From CALXXL01 sp034926605 (GTDB lineage Bacteria; Verrucomicrobiota; Lentisphaeria; Victivallales; Victivallaceae): a stretch of DNA of 64,000 nt. Positions 16,810-25,830 of this stretch are shown here, one piece after another. The notes under the pieces were generated by a model, which was given only the letters and a program-made list of their open reading frames with translations, did no database searches and had not been told where the DNA came from. Within the stretch, counting starts at the first letter, position 1. Every line of letters starts with the position of its first letter. The translations under genes were made by a program, and so were the position numbers. Where the stretch lies: positions 22,874 through 86,873 of the forward strand of contig JAYFQV010000014.1 in NCBI GenBank assembly GCA_034926605.1, written 5' to 3'.

Positions 16810-18708
16810 TCAGTAGGCGCGCCCGGTCACTCCGGTCATGTAATTCACAAACGCCTGATTGACCACTCGGTTGCCGCCGGGCGTCGGATAATCGCCGGAG
16901 AAGTACCAGTTGCCGGGATTTTTCGGGCAGCAGCGCGAAAGGTCGTCCAGCGTCTGATAGATCACTTTCAGGTCGGCATGCATGTCCGACGGCCGCAGAA
17001 TTTCCGCGATCTCGTCGGCAAGGTCGTCCTGAGTGAGCGGCGCGTAGATATTTTTTACCACATTTACCTGCTTGACATCCGGCAGGAGCAGCTGTTGCTG
17101 GGCTTCGGCGAACACTTCGTTCAGCAGTTCGGCCCGGTCGCGACGGCGCAGCAGACGCACCGCGGCTTCGAACGCAACGAATTCACCCAGGCTGGCCATG
17201 TCGATGCCGTAGCAGTCCGGGTAGCAGATCGGCGGCGCGGTGGATACCACTACCACGCGGCGCGGGCGCAGCCGGTCCAGCATTCGCAGGATCGAGTCGC
17301 GAAGAGTGGCGCCGCGCACGATGGAGTCGTCGAGCACCACAAGATTGTCAACCCCGGGGCGGACAACTCCGCCGGTGGTGTCGTAGACGTGACCGATAAG
17401 GGCGTGACGGTTCAGGCTGTCGGCGATGAAGGTGCGCAGTTTCGCGTCCTTGACCGCGATTTTGTCGGAACGCACGGCCATACTCAGTATCCGGCGCATG
17501 CCTTCGTCATCTCCCGGTTTCAGCTTCTTAAGCAATTCGAACTGTCGTTCCCGGCAGTAGTCCCATACCCCTTCGCGCAGGCCGAGAAATCCGGTTTCCG
17601 CAGTGTTCGGGATATAAGAGAATACAGTGTTTTCAAGATCGTGATCCACCGCGTCGAGCACGGCCGGAACCAGCGAGCGACCGAGGTTTTTGCGTTCCGA
17701 ATATATCTCGGCATCGTTGCCGCGCGAGAAGTAGATGCGTTCGAATGAACACTCGGCCGGAGCGGCGGGGGTGATGCACTCTTCCACCTTGACTTCGCCG
17801 TTTTTGCGGATAATCAGCGCATTGCCGCGCGGAAGTTCCCGGATGGCGTTGAAGGGGGCGTTGAACGCGGTCTGTATCGGCGGGCGCTCGGAGGCGGCCA
17901 CCGCGATCTCGTCGTCGCAGTAGTAGTAGCAGGGGCGGATGCCGTGGGAGTCGCGGATCACGAAAGCGTCGCCGGCGCCGGTCATGCCGGAAACCACAAA
18001 TCCGCCGTCCCAATTGGCACAGCCGTTGCGAAGCACCCGGCCGAGGTCAAGTTCGGCGGCCGCGCGCTCGATGATCTCGCGATTGGCGGCCGCGCCGTTG
18101 GCCAAGGTGCGCTGCATCATGTTCATCTCCTGTTCGAGATAGTGGCCGATCAGGTGGAGCATCACGGTGCCGTCGTTGAAACGGACGAGGTGATGGCCGG
18201 AGGCGGCGAGCTGTTCGAACAGTGATTTGACGTTGGTTAGATTGAAGTTGCCGGCCATAATCAGTGTACGGCCGATACAGGTGCTCTCCCGAACGAACGG
18301 ATGACAGGCTTCGAGGTCGTTCTTGCCGAATGTACCGTAGCGCAGGTGGCCGAGGTAAAGCTCGCCGCAGAAACGGGCGTTGGCCTTGACGAAAGCGGTG
18401 TCGTCGAGCCGGTCGCGGTTGTGCTCGGCAAACTCGGCGGCGCCGGCGTTGATGCGGTCGAACAGCGATTTAAGAGGAGTGGCCGAGTTGGAACGTTCAC
18501 GGTAAAAATAGGGCACGCCGGGCGGATTGTCGAGGGCCACACAGGCCACTCCGGCTCCGTCCTGGCCGCGGTTGTGCTGTTTTTCCATCAAGAGGGAAAG
18601 GCGTTCGAATCCGTAAAATAACGTGCCGTATTTGCGGCGGTAAAAGTCAAGTGGCTTCAGGAGCCGCAGCAGCGCTATGCCGCATTCATGCTTGATGGAA
18701 TCGCTCAT
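16810..18708 (-). CDS. purF: Amidophosphoribosyltransferase (long PurF form)
   Basis: I choose ATG 18708 (MSDSIKHECGIALL), which puts a candidate catalytic nucleophile Cys at residue 9 in the ECG context expected for an Ntn glutaminase; the upstream frame extension is unsupported. A glutamine-binding segment (QHNRGQDGAGV) and the phosphoribosyltransferase PRPP loop VVLDDSIVRGAT (about residue 455) are present, so both half-reactions of the first committed purine step are represented. At 632 residues it is longer than the ~470-500-residue classical form and resembles the long PurF annotated in Bacteroidota. It lies downstream of glnN with hairpins between, so it probably has its own promoter. 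Confidence 0.9.
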   Translation of the reverse strand: MSDSIKHECGIALLRLLKPLDFYRRKYGTLFYGFERLSLLMEKQHNRGQDGAGVACVALDNPPGVPYFYRERSNSATPLKSLFDRINAGAAEFAEHNRDRLDDTAFVKANARFCGELYLGHLRYGTFGKNDLEACHPFVRESTCIGRTLIMAGNFNLTNVKSLFEQLAASGHHLVRFNDGTVMLHLIGHYLEQEMNMMQRTLANGAAANREIIERAAAELDLGRVLRNGCANWDGGFVVSGMTGAGDAFVIRDSHGIRPCYYYCDDEIAVAASERPPIQTAFNAPFNAIRELPRGNALIIRKNGEVKVEECITPAAPAECSFERIYFSRGNDAEIYSERKNLGRSLVPAVLDAVDHDLENTVFSYIPNTAETGFLGLREGVWDYCRERQFELLKKLKPGDDEGMRRILSMAVRSDKIAVKDAKLRTFIADSLNRHALIGHVYDTTGGVVRPGVDNLVVLDDSIVRGATLRDSILRMLDRLRPRRVVVVSTAPPICYPDCYGIDMASLGEFVAFEAAVRLLRRRDRAELLNEVFAEAQQQLLLPDVKQVNVVKNIYAPLTQDDLADEIAEILRPSDMHADLKVIYQTLDDLSRCCPKNPGNWYFSGDYPTPGGNRVVNQAFVNYMTGVTGRAY

Positions 18709-18757
18709 TTTTCTTGCCGGTCCGTGTTTAAAATTGATATGTTGTAAAAACAAAATT

Positions 18758-18814
18758 ACCGGAGCGGACGGCGGGCGGTTTCCCGCCCAGCCGATCCGAT
18801 CCGTCCACTCCGGT
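18758..18814. other. Long GC-rich hairpin between glnN and purF
   Basis: The outer arms ACCGGAG-GGACGG and CCGTCC-CTCCGGT pair around an inner GGCGGG/CCCGCC hairpin. It follows the glnN terminator and precedes the purF start by 50 bases. It could be a second terminator or a leader structure for purF; no known riboswitch consensus was recognised. Confidence 0.5.
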
Positions 18815-18823
18815 AACAAAACC

Positions 18824-18841
18824 GCCGTCGAAACCGACGGC
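18824..18841 (-). terminator. Terminator of glnN
   Basis: A 7-bp perfect stem GCCGTCG/CGACGGC with an AAAC loop is followed on the minus strand by GGTTTTGTT and lies 15 bases after the glnN stop. Confidence 0.7.
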
Positions 18842-18855
18842 AGTTTTTAACTTAA

Positions 18856-20997
18856 TCAATAGATGAACAACATCTCGCGATATTTGGGCAACGGCCACAG
18901 CTCGTCGTCCACCAGCTTTTCGAGAGTGTCCACCACCACGCGGAGGGCGTGCAGAGTCTCGATGATTTCGGCGGACTCGCCCTTGGCCAGCGCACTTTCG
19001 AGGTTGCGCGAGGCGAGGCAAAGCTTGTCGGTGTTTTCGCCGATCTTCTGCAGCGCGAGTTTGCTGCTCTCGAGGCCGAATTCGATTCCGGCATTCTTGA
19101 GCCCGGCCACGGTGGCCGCGAGACGGCTGAGCTGGTCGTTCGCCACCGGGTAGATCATGGTGCGGGCCATGGTCAGCGCTAGTTCGCCCTCAATGCGCAC
19201 TCTGCGGGTATATTCCTCGAGGAAGACCTCGTAGCGGGACTTCATCTCTTCCGGAGAGAGCACTTTGTATTTGTCGAACAGTTCTATGTTGGCCGGTTTC
19301 AGCATCGGCTTGATCGCTTCGGGCGTGGTGGCGAGGTTCGGGAGCTTGCGCTGCGCAGCCTCGTCGCGCCATGCCTGGGTGTAACCGTCGCCGTTGAAGA
19401 TCACGCGCTTGTGTTCGCTGATGACCTTCTGGAGCAGAACCTGCAACTTGGAGTTAAAGTTGGCTTTGTCGAACTTCTCAAGTTCGTCGGCGATGGCGTC
19501 GACCGACTCGGCCACGATGGTGTTCAGCACGATGTTGCAGCTGGCGCAGCTCTGGCTGGAACCGGTGGCGCGGAACTCGAACTTGTTGCCGGTGAAAGCG
19601 AACGGGCTGGTGCGGTTGCGGTCGGTCGCATCGCGGGGCAGCGGCGGCAGGGTGTCGACGCCGATCCGGAGCATGTCGCCGTGACGGCTGGAGGTGACCG
19701 CGCCTTTTTCGATCTGCTCGATGATGTCGGTGAGCTGTTCGCCGAGGAAGATCGAGATGATGGCCGGCGGGGCTTCGTTCGCGCCGAGGCGGTGGTCGTT
19801 GCCGGCGCCGGAGGTGGCGACGCGCAGCATGTCGCTGTGCATGTCAACCGCACGGATCACCGCGCAGAGAGTGGTAAGGAAAATCGCGTTCTGGTGCGGA
19901 TCCTTGCCGGGATTGAGCAGATTGATCCCGCCGAAGGAGATCGACCAGTTGTTATGTTTGCCGGAACCGTTGATGCCGGCGAACGGCTTCTCGTGGAGCA
20001 GGCAGACCAGATCATGGCGGTCGGCGGTCTGGCGCAGAACTTCCATGACGATCATGTTGTGGTCGACTGCCAGGTTGAGCTCCTCGAACATCGGGGCCAG
20101 CTCGAACTGGGCCGGAGCCACTTCATTGTGGCGGGTCTTGGCCGGGATGCCGAGTCTCCAGAGCTCCTGCTCGACATCGGTCATGAACGCCAGGATGCGC
20201 GGACGGATGGAGCCGAAGTAGTGGTCTTCAAGCTGCTGATGCTTCGGCGGCGGAGCGCCGAACAGGGTGCGGCCGGTCTGGACCAGGTCGGGGCGGGCAA
20301 GGTAGAACGCCTTGTCAATCAGGAAATATTCCTGTTCGGCGCCGAGGGTGACCACGGTCTTCTTTCCGCCGTTCTCGCCGAAGACTTTCATCATGCGGCT
20401 GACGGCCTTGTTGAGGGCCTGGATCGAACGCAGCAGCGGGGTCTTCTTGTCCAGCGCTTCGCCGGTGTAGCTGCAGAAAGCGGTGGGGATGCACAGCGTG
20501 GCGCCGTTCAGGCCGCGCTTGATGAACGCGGGGCTGGTCGGATCCCACGCGGTGTAGCCGCGGGCTTCGAAAGTGGCGCGCAGACCACCGGACGGGAAGC
20601 TGGAAGCGTCGGGCTCGCCGACGATCAGGTTCTTGCCGGAGAAGCACAGGATGGCTTCACCGTTTTCGCCGGGCTCGAGAAAAGCGTCATGCTTTTCCGC
20701 GGTGCCGCCGGTCAGCGGCTGGAACCAGTGAGTATAGTGGGTGGCGCCGCGCTTGATCGCCCACTGGCGGATCGCGGTGGCGACGTCTTCGGCGATTGAG
20801 GCGTCGATAGCTTCACCGCTCTGAATGGTGGCCAGCAATTTGCGGAAAACTTCCTTGGGAAGCGCTTCGCGCATGCTGGAGATGTTGAATACGTCCTCAC
20901 CGTAGATGCCGGTGGGCGGTTCCGTATACATGTTGTATACATGAGCCGGACGGGTCGCGATCGCGTTGATCGCCTCCATTCTGGGTGCATTGCTCAT
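18856..20997 (-). CDS. glnN: Glutamine synthetase type III
   Basis: The 713-residue length is diagnostic of GSIII, as against ~450 for type I. GSIII features visible include the N-terminal GEDVFNISSMREALPK region, HYTHWFQPLTGGTAEKHDAF near residue 90, the KHNNWSISFGG substrate/metal segment, and NRTSPFAFTGNKFEFRATGS near residue 455 (GS phosphate-binding and NRTSP signatures). It condenses ammonium with glutamate at the expense of ATP and acts with the divergent GltBD. A sigma-54 promoter motif lies 45 bases upstream, fitting nitrogen-responsive control. GSIII is typical of Bacteroidota, Lentisphaerota and cyanobacteria. Confidence 0.95.
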   Translation of the reverse strand: MSNAPRMEAINAIATRPAHVYNMYTEPPTGIYGEDVFNISSMREALPKEVFRKLLATIQSGEAIDASIAEDVATAIRQWAIKRGATHYTHWFQPLTGGTAEKHDAFLEPGENGEAILCFSGKNLIVGEPDASSFPSGGLRATFEARGYTAWDPTSPAFIKRGLNGATLCIPTAFCSYTGEALDKKTPLLRSIQALNKAVSRMMKVFGENGGKKTVVTLGAEQEYFLIDKAFYLARPDLVQTGRTLFGAPPPKHQQLEDHYFGSIRPRILAFMTDVEQELWRLGIPAKTRHNEVAPAQFELAPMFEELNLAVDHNMIVMEVLRQTADRHDLVCLLHEKPFAGINGSGKHNNWSISFGGINLLNPGKDPHQNAIFLTTLCAVIRAVDMHSDMLRVATSGAGNDHRLGANEAPPAIISIFLGEQLTDIIEQIEKGAVTSSRHGDMLRIGVDTLPPLPRDATDRNRTSPFAFTGNKFEFRATGSSQSCASCNIVLNTIVAESVDAIADELEKFDKANFNSKLQVLLQKVISEHKRVIFNGDGYTQAWRDEAAQRKLPNLATTPEAIKPMLKPANIELFDKYKVLSPEEMKSRYEVFLEEYTRRVRIEGELALTMARTMIYPVANDQLSRLAATVAGLKNAGIEFGLESSKLALQKIGENTDKLCLASRNLESALAKGESAEIIETLHALRVVVDTLEKLVDDELWPLPKYREMLFIY

Positions 20998-21041
20998 CTT
21001 GCACGACTCCTTTCGGGTTTTTACGTTGCTTGCAGAGTCAC

Positions 21042-21059
21042 AAGCAAGTACCGTGCCAA
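21042..21059 (-). promoter_or_regulatory. Sigma-54 promoter of glnN
   Basis: On the minus strand TTGGCACGGTACTTGCTT matches the RpoN consensus TGGCAC-N5-TTGC, with exactly ten bases between the invariant GG and GC. It places transcription about 35 bases before the glnN ATG. Confidence 0.85.
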
Positions 21060-21109
21060 CTTCTCCTCCCGCTCATTTCGAGCTTGGCGGCGGATATTGG
21101 CTCATGGCA

Positions 21110-21131
21110 GGTGTGAAAAAATTGTAACACC
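21110..21131. promoter_or_regulatory. Dyad, candidate activator-binding site 1
   Basis: GGTGT and ACACC flank an A/T-rich 12-base centre between the two divergent sigma-54 promoters. It contains TGT-N12-ACA, reminiscent of, but two bases wider than, the NifA upstream site TGT-N10-ACA. It could serve as an enhancer for both promoters; binding is inferred. Confidence 0.45.
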
Positions 21132-21143
21132 GAGGGTGATGGG

Positions 21144-21157
21144 CACACAAAAATGTG
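21144..21157. promoter_or_regulatory. Dyad, candidate activator-binding site 2
   Basis: CACA and TGTG flank CAAAAA about 45 bases upstream of the gltB -24 element. Together with the preceding dyad it forms a pair of possible enhancer sites for the sigma-54 activator. Confidence 0.4.
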
Positions 21158-21201
21158 ACAGGGTGGGCATGGCATGGTTGGTTTCTGAGCTTGAAATGAA
21201 C

Positions 21202-21219
21202 TTGGCATGATAATTGCTT
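21202..21219 (+). promoter_or_regulatory. Sigma-54 promoter of gltB
   Basis: TTGGCATGATAATTGCTT keeps the invariant GG and GC with a ten-base spacing. The -24 box has T instead of C after GGCA, a common deviation. The predicted start is about 25 bases before the gltB ATG. Confidence 0.75.
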
Positions 21220-21255
21220 AATACACACGAACGACTCAAATGAAAGGTATGAAGC

Positions 21256-24200
21256 ATGAAAAGAGTTATTAAGAATCGACAGCGCGGGCCCCTGCTTGGT
21301 GCGGGAGGCCGTCCGCACGACCAGGGGCTGTACCGTTTTGAGAACGAGCACGATGCCTGCGGCGTCGGCATGGTGGCCGACATCGCCGCCGTTCCGCAGC
21401 ATCGCATCGTGGAGATGGGCGTGACCGTGCTCGAACGTCTGACGCACCGCGGTGCTGCCGGCAGCGATCCGGATACCGGCGACGGAGCCGGGCTGTATTC
21501 GCAGTTGCCCGACGAATTTTTCCGTAAACATGTGTCCGGCGGCGCCGATCTGCCTCCGCTGGGTAATTATGCGGTTGCGATGGTATTCCTGCCGCGTGAG
21601 AAGGACGGCCGCGAATCCTGCCTGGCCGTGGTTGAGAAAATCATTGCGGAAGAGGGCGCCAAAGTCGAGCTCCGCCGCGAAGTCGATGTCGATATGTCCG
21701 CTTTGGGCAGACTTGCCCGTGAAACCTGCCCGGAAATAGTGCAGGTGTTTATGACCGTGCCGGGGCTTTCCGGCGCCGATCTGGAACGAAAATGTTTTGT
21801 TATCCGCCGTCAGATTGAGAAGGCCGCCGCGGCCACATCCTATGCCGGAGATTTTTACGTAGCGAGCCTTTCCTCGCGTTCGATTGTATATAAAGGCCTG
21901 ATGTTGGCCGGACAGATGCGCAAGTTCTACCGCGATCTTGCCAACGAGGATTTCAAGAGCTCTCTGGTGCTGGTGCACCAGCGTTACAGCACCAACACTT
22001 TCCCGACCTGGAGTCTGGCGCAGCCTTTCCGTTATCTCGCCCACAACGGCGAGATAAATACTCTGCGCGGCAACTTGAACGCTCTGCGTTCGCGGGAAGC
22101 CGATTTCGCATCGCCGCTGTTCGGCGACGATCTGTCCAAACTGCTGCCGCTCATCGATCGTCAGCAGAGCGACTCCGCGTCGCTTGACAACATGCTGGAA
22201 ATGCTGGTTGCCTCCGGTCGTTCACTGGCGCAGTCCATGCTGATGCTGCTGCCTCAGGCCTGGGGCAAGCTCTATCATATGAGCGCCGATGTCCGTGGTT
22301 TCTTTGAATATCATTCCGCGTTGATGGAGCCGTGGGACGGCCCCGCGGCGGTCGCATTCTCCGACGGCGTCAACGCCGGCGCGATGCTCGACCGCAACGG
22401 TCTGCGTCCGGCCCGCTATTCCCTGACCCGCGACGGCATCTTCCTGCTCTCCTCCGAGAGTGGAGTGCTGGATCTGCCCGAGAAGGACGTGGTTCGCAAA
22501 GGCCGCCTCGGCCCCGGCGAGATGATCTATCTCGACCTCGAACACCATCGTATCATCGGAGACCGCGAAATCAAGACCTCGCTCGCCCGCCGCCAGCCAT
22601 ACCGCCGCTGGGTGGACGAAAACCGCATTTCCCTGCACGGGCTGTTTGACGCGGTCACTCCGCCGGTTGCCAGCAGGAACCTTGATGACATGCGCCGTCT
22701 TTTCGGATACAGTCGCGAAGACCTCGACGTGCTGCTGCTGCCGATGGCGCAGAGCGGCGCCGAGCCGGTCGGCTCGATGGGTAACGACGCTTCGCTGGCC
22801 GTGCTTTCCTCCAAGCCTCAGCTGTTGTTCAACTATTTCAAACAGCAGTTCGCCCAGGTCACCAACCCGCCGATCGACCCGATCCGCGAGCAGCTGGTGA
22901 TGAGCACGATGACCTACATCGGCAATCAGGGCAATATTCTTGAAGAGAGTCCCCGCCATGCGCATTTGCTAAAAATGCCCCACCCGGTGCTGACCGATCA
23001 GGATCTCGAACGCATGCGCACTTCCGCGCTGTCCGACTTCCGGGCCGCCACCTTGTCCATGGGTTTCCGCTCCGAACTGGGCGGCGCCGAACTTGAGCGC
23101 GCATTGAACGATCTCTGCCGCCGCGCCGCCGAAGCCGTACGCAGCGGGCATCAGGTGCTGATTCTCAGCGATCGCCATCTGAACGAAGGTGAAACTCCGA
23201 TTCCGTCGCTGCTTGCCACCGCCGCGGTAAACCGCTATCTGGTGGCGGAACATCTGCGTACTTCGGCCGGTCTGGTCCTTGAGACCGGCGAGGTCCGCGA
23301 GGTGGCGCATTTCGCACTGCTTCTGGGCTACGGCGCCACCGCGATCAATCCCTATTTGGCGCTCGAAAGCGTGGTCGATCTGGCCAACAGCCGCCGTCTG
23401 AACAATGTGGACGCCGCCGCGGCGGTAGAAAACTACATACACGCGGTGTTGAAAGGATTGCTGAAAGCGATGAGCCGTCTCGGCATTTCCACGCTGCGCA
23501 GTTTCCGCGGCTCCCAGACCTTCGAAGCGGTCGGCCTGGCCGAGCAGCTGATCGCCAAGTATTTCTCCGGCACCGCGTCCCGCGTGGGCGGCATCGGATT
23601 GAACGAGTTGGCCGAGGAAGCCCGTCTCCGGCGCGAACTGGCGGTTGCCGGTTCCGCGGCAGCCGCTCCGCTGGCCACCGGCGGACAGTACTCTTTCCGC
23701 CGTGACGGTGAAAACCACCTGTGGACTCCGGAAACCCTAACGCTGTTCCAGCGTGCGGTGCGCAACAATGACGCCGCCGCCTACGCCGAATATGCGAAAT
23801 TCATCAACGAGCAGGAGACTCACCTGTGCACCCTGCGCGGCATGTTCAAATTCAAGGCGGCCGTGCCGGTATCGCTTGATGAGGTGGAACCCGCCTCCGA
23901 GATCGTCAAACACTTCGTCACCGGAGCGATGAGCTACGGCTCCATCAGCCCGGAAGCGCATTATGCGATCGCCCGCGCCATGAATAAGCTTGGCGGCATG
24001 AGCAACTCCGGCGAGGGCGGCGAGGACCCGGTCCGCTACCTTCCCCAGCCGGACGGAATAAGCGTGTCGAGCGCCATCAAACAGGTGGCATCCGGCCGGT
24101 TCGGTGTTACCGCCGAATATCTAGTCAATGCGCGCGAAATACAGATCAAGATGGCGCAGGGCGCCAAGCCCGGCGAGGGCGGTCAGCTGCCCGGCCACAA

Positions 24201-25818
24201 GGTCAACGACGAGATTGCCAGAGTCCGTCATTCCACTCCCGGCGTTTCGTTGATCTCGCCGCCGCCGCATCATGACATCTATTCGATTGAAGACCTTGCC
24301 CAGCTTATTTACGACCTGCGCAACGCGAACAACGCCGCCCGCATTTCGGTGAAGCTGGTTTCCGAAACCGGCGTGGGCACGGTTGCCGCCGGCGTGGCCA
24401 AGGGCCATGCCAACGTGATCCTTATCAGCGGTCATGACGGCGGCACCGGCGCTTCTCCGTTGTCCAGCATCAAACACGTCGGCATGCCGTGGGAGATCGG
24501 TCTGGCCGAGGCGCAGCAGACCCTGCGCATCAACCATCTGCGCGGTCGCATCCGCCTTCAGGTGGACGGCCAGCTCAAAACCGGCCGCGACGTTATGATC
24601 GGGGCGCTGCTCGGTGCCGAGGAGTTCGGTTTCGCTACCACTATTCTGGTGTGCCTCGGCTGCGTTATGATGCGCAAATGCCAGGCCAACACCTGCCCGA
24701 TGGGTGTGGCCACCCAGGACCCGGAACTGCGCAAGTTTTTCACCGGCAAGCCGGAATATATTGAAAACTTCCTGATGTTCATCGCGGAAGAGGTTCGCAC
24801 CTATATGGCGGCGCTCGGCTTCCGCAAGCTGTCCGACGCGGTGGGGCGTGCCGACATGCTCGAGATGAATGAGGCGATCGACTTCTGGAAGGCGCGCAAT
24901 CTCGACTTCTCCGATGTGTTCGCACCGGTAGGTGAGGACGCTCCTGCCCACTTCCTGGCCTACGAACCGCAGGATCTTGCCGCGACTTTGGATGAGAGAC
25001 TGCTGATCCCGCAGGCGGCGGCCGCGTTGGAACGCGGCGAAAAGGTTGTAATAGAAGGCGCCATCTGCAACGTTGACCGTACCGCCGGCACCAGGCTTTC
25101 CAGCGAGGTCGCGCGGCGCTACGGCCATGATGGCCTGCCCGAGGGTACCATAACGGTTAAGCTGGCCGGCGTCGCCGGTCAGAGCTTCGGCGCGTTCCTT
25201 GCTTCCGGCATTCGGCTTGAGCTTTACGGCGATGCCAACGACTACGTTGGCAAAGGTCTTTCCGGCGGTACCATCGCGATCCGCCCCGCTCCGGAATCCA
25301 CGCTGGTTCCGGAAGAAAACGTGGCGGCCGGCAATGTGATCGGATACGGCGGCATCAGCGGCCGCATATTCATCAACGGCCTGGCCGGCGAGCGCTTCTG
25401 CATCCGCAACTCCGGCATCACCGCGGTGGCGGAAGGAGTGGGCGACCACGGCTGTGAGTATATGACCGGTGGCCGGGTGGTCATTCTTGGCCGTACCGGC
25501 ATGAACTTCGCGGCCGGTATGACCGGCGGTATCGCTTATGTGCGCGACCTTGACGGCGAGTTCGACCTGCGCTGCAACACTCAGAGCGTCGACCTCGAAA
25601 ACATTATGCCCGGCTCCGATGACGAAGCTGAACTTCTGTCGCTTATCCGGGCCCACTTCGACGCTACCGGCAGCGCGCTGGCCGGGCGCATCCTCGACAA
25701 CTGGGAAACCGAACGCGCGTGCTTCGTGAAGGTGTTCCCGGTGGAATACCGCAAAGCTCTCGGCCGCATGAGCAAGGCCGATGAGAACGCGGTGGATCGC
25801 AAACAGCAAACGGTGTAA
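21256..25818 (+). CDS. gltB: Glutamate synthase large subunit
   Basis: The 1520-residue protein has a short propeptide ending before Cys35 (EHDACGVGM), the Ntn glutaminase nucleophile. The central domain and the FMN-binding synthase barrel (LISGHDGGTGASPLSS near residue 1060) follow, then the Cys motif GCVMMRKCQANTCPMG for the 3Fe-4S cluster, and a C-terminal glycine-rich beta-helix domain (residues about 1270-1500). It transfers the glutamine amide to 2-oxoglutarate and yields two glutamates, using electrons passed from GltD. Its divergent neighbour is glnN, so one intergenic region controls the whole GS/GOGAT pair. Confidence 0.97.
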   Translation: MKRVIKNRQRGPLLGAGGRPHDQGLYRFENEHDACGVGMVADIAAVPQHRIVEMGVTVLERLTHRGAAGSDPDTGDGAGLYSQLPDEFFRKHVSGGADLPPLGNYAVAMVFLPREKDGRESCLAVVEKIIAEEGAKVELRREVDVDMSALGRLARETCPEIVQVFMTVPGLSGADLERKCFVIRRQIEKAAAATSYAGDFYVASLSSRSIVYKGLMLAGQMRKFYRDLANEDFKSSLVLVHQRYSTNTFPTWSLAQPFRYLAHNGEINTLRGNLNALRSREADFASPLFGDDLSKLLPLIDRQQSDSASLDNMLEMLVASGRSLAQSMLMLLPQAWGKLYHMSADVRGFFEYHSALMEPWDGPAAVAFSDGVNAGAMLDRNGLRPARYSLTRDGIFLLSSESGVLDLPEKDVVRKGRLGPGEMIYLDLEHHRIIGDREIKTSLARRQPYRRWVDENRISLHGLFDAVTPPVASRNLDDMRRLFGYSREDLDVLLLPMAQSGAEPVGSMGNDASLAVLSSKPQLLFNYFKQQFAQVTNPPIDPIREQLVMSTMTYIGNQGNILEESPRHAHLLKMPHPVLTDQDLERMRTSALSDFRAATLSMGFRSELGGAELERALNDLCRRAAEAVRSGHQVLILSDRHLNEGETPIPSLLATAAVNRYLVAEHLRTSAGLVLETGEVREVAHFALLLGYGATAINPYLALESVVDLANSRRLNNVDAAAAVENYIHAVLKGLLKAMSRLGISTLRSFRGSQTFEAVGLAEQLIAKYFSGTASRVGGIGLNELAEEARLRRELAVAGSAAAAPLATGGQYSFRRDGENHLWTPETLTLFQRAVRNNDAAAYAEYAKFINEQETHLCTLRGMFKFKAAVPVSLDEVEPASEIVKHFVTGAMSYGSISPEAHYAIARAMNKLGGMSNSGEGGEDPVRYLPQPDGISVSSAIKQVASGRFGVTAEYLVNAREIQIKMAQGAKPGEGGQLPGHKVNDEIARVRHSTPGVSLISPPPHHDIYSIEDLAQLIYDLRNANNAARISVKLVSETGVGTVAAGVAKGHANVILISGHDGGTGASPLSSIKHVGMPWEIGLAEAQQTLRINHLRGRIRLQVDGQLKTGRDVMIGALLGAEEFGFATTILVCLGCVMMRKCQANTCPMGVATQDPELRKFFTGKPEYIENFLMFIAEEVRTYMAALGFRKLSDAVGRADMLEMNEAIDFWKARNLDFSDVFAPVGEDAPAHFLAYEPQDLAATLDERLLIPQAAAALERGEKVVIEGAICNVDRTAGTRLSSEVARRYGHDGLPEGTITVKLAGVAGQSFGAFLASGIRLELYGDANDYVGKGLSGGTIAIRPAPESTLVPEENVAAGNVIGYGGISGRIFINGLAGERFCIRNSGITAVAEGVGDHGCEYMTGGRVVILGRTGMNFAAGMTGGIAYVRDLDGEFDLRCNTQSVDLENIMPGSDDEAELLSLIRAHFDATGSALAGRILDNWETERACFVKVFPVEYRKALGRMSKADENAVDRKQQTV

Positions 25819-25830
25819 AGGAGGCTGAAA

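Noticed and set aside
20998..21255. Glutamine riboswitch upstream of gltB or glnN
   Set aside because: No glnA-type aptamer consensus could be matched; the region is explained by two sigma-54 promoters and dyads.
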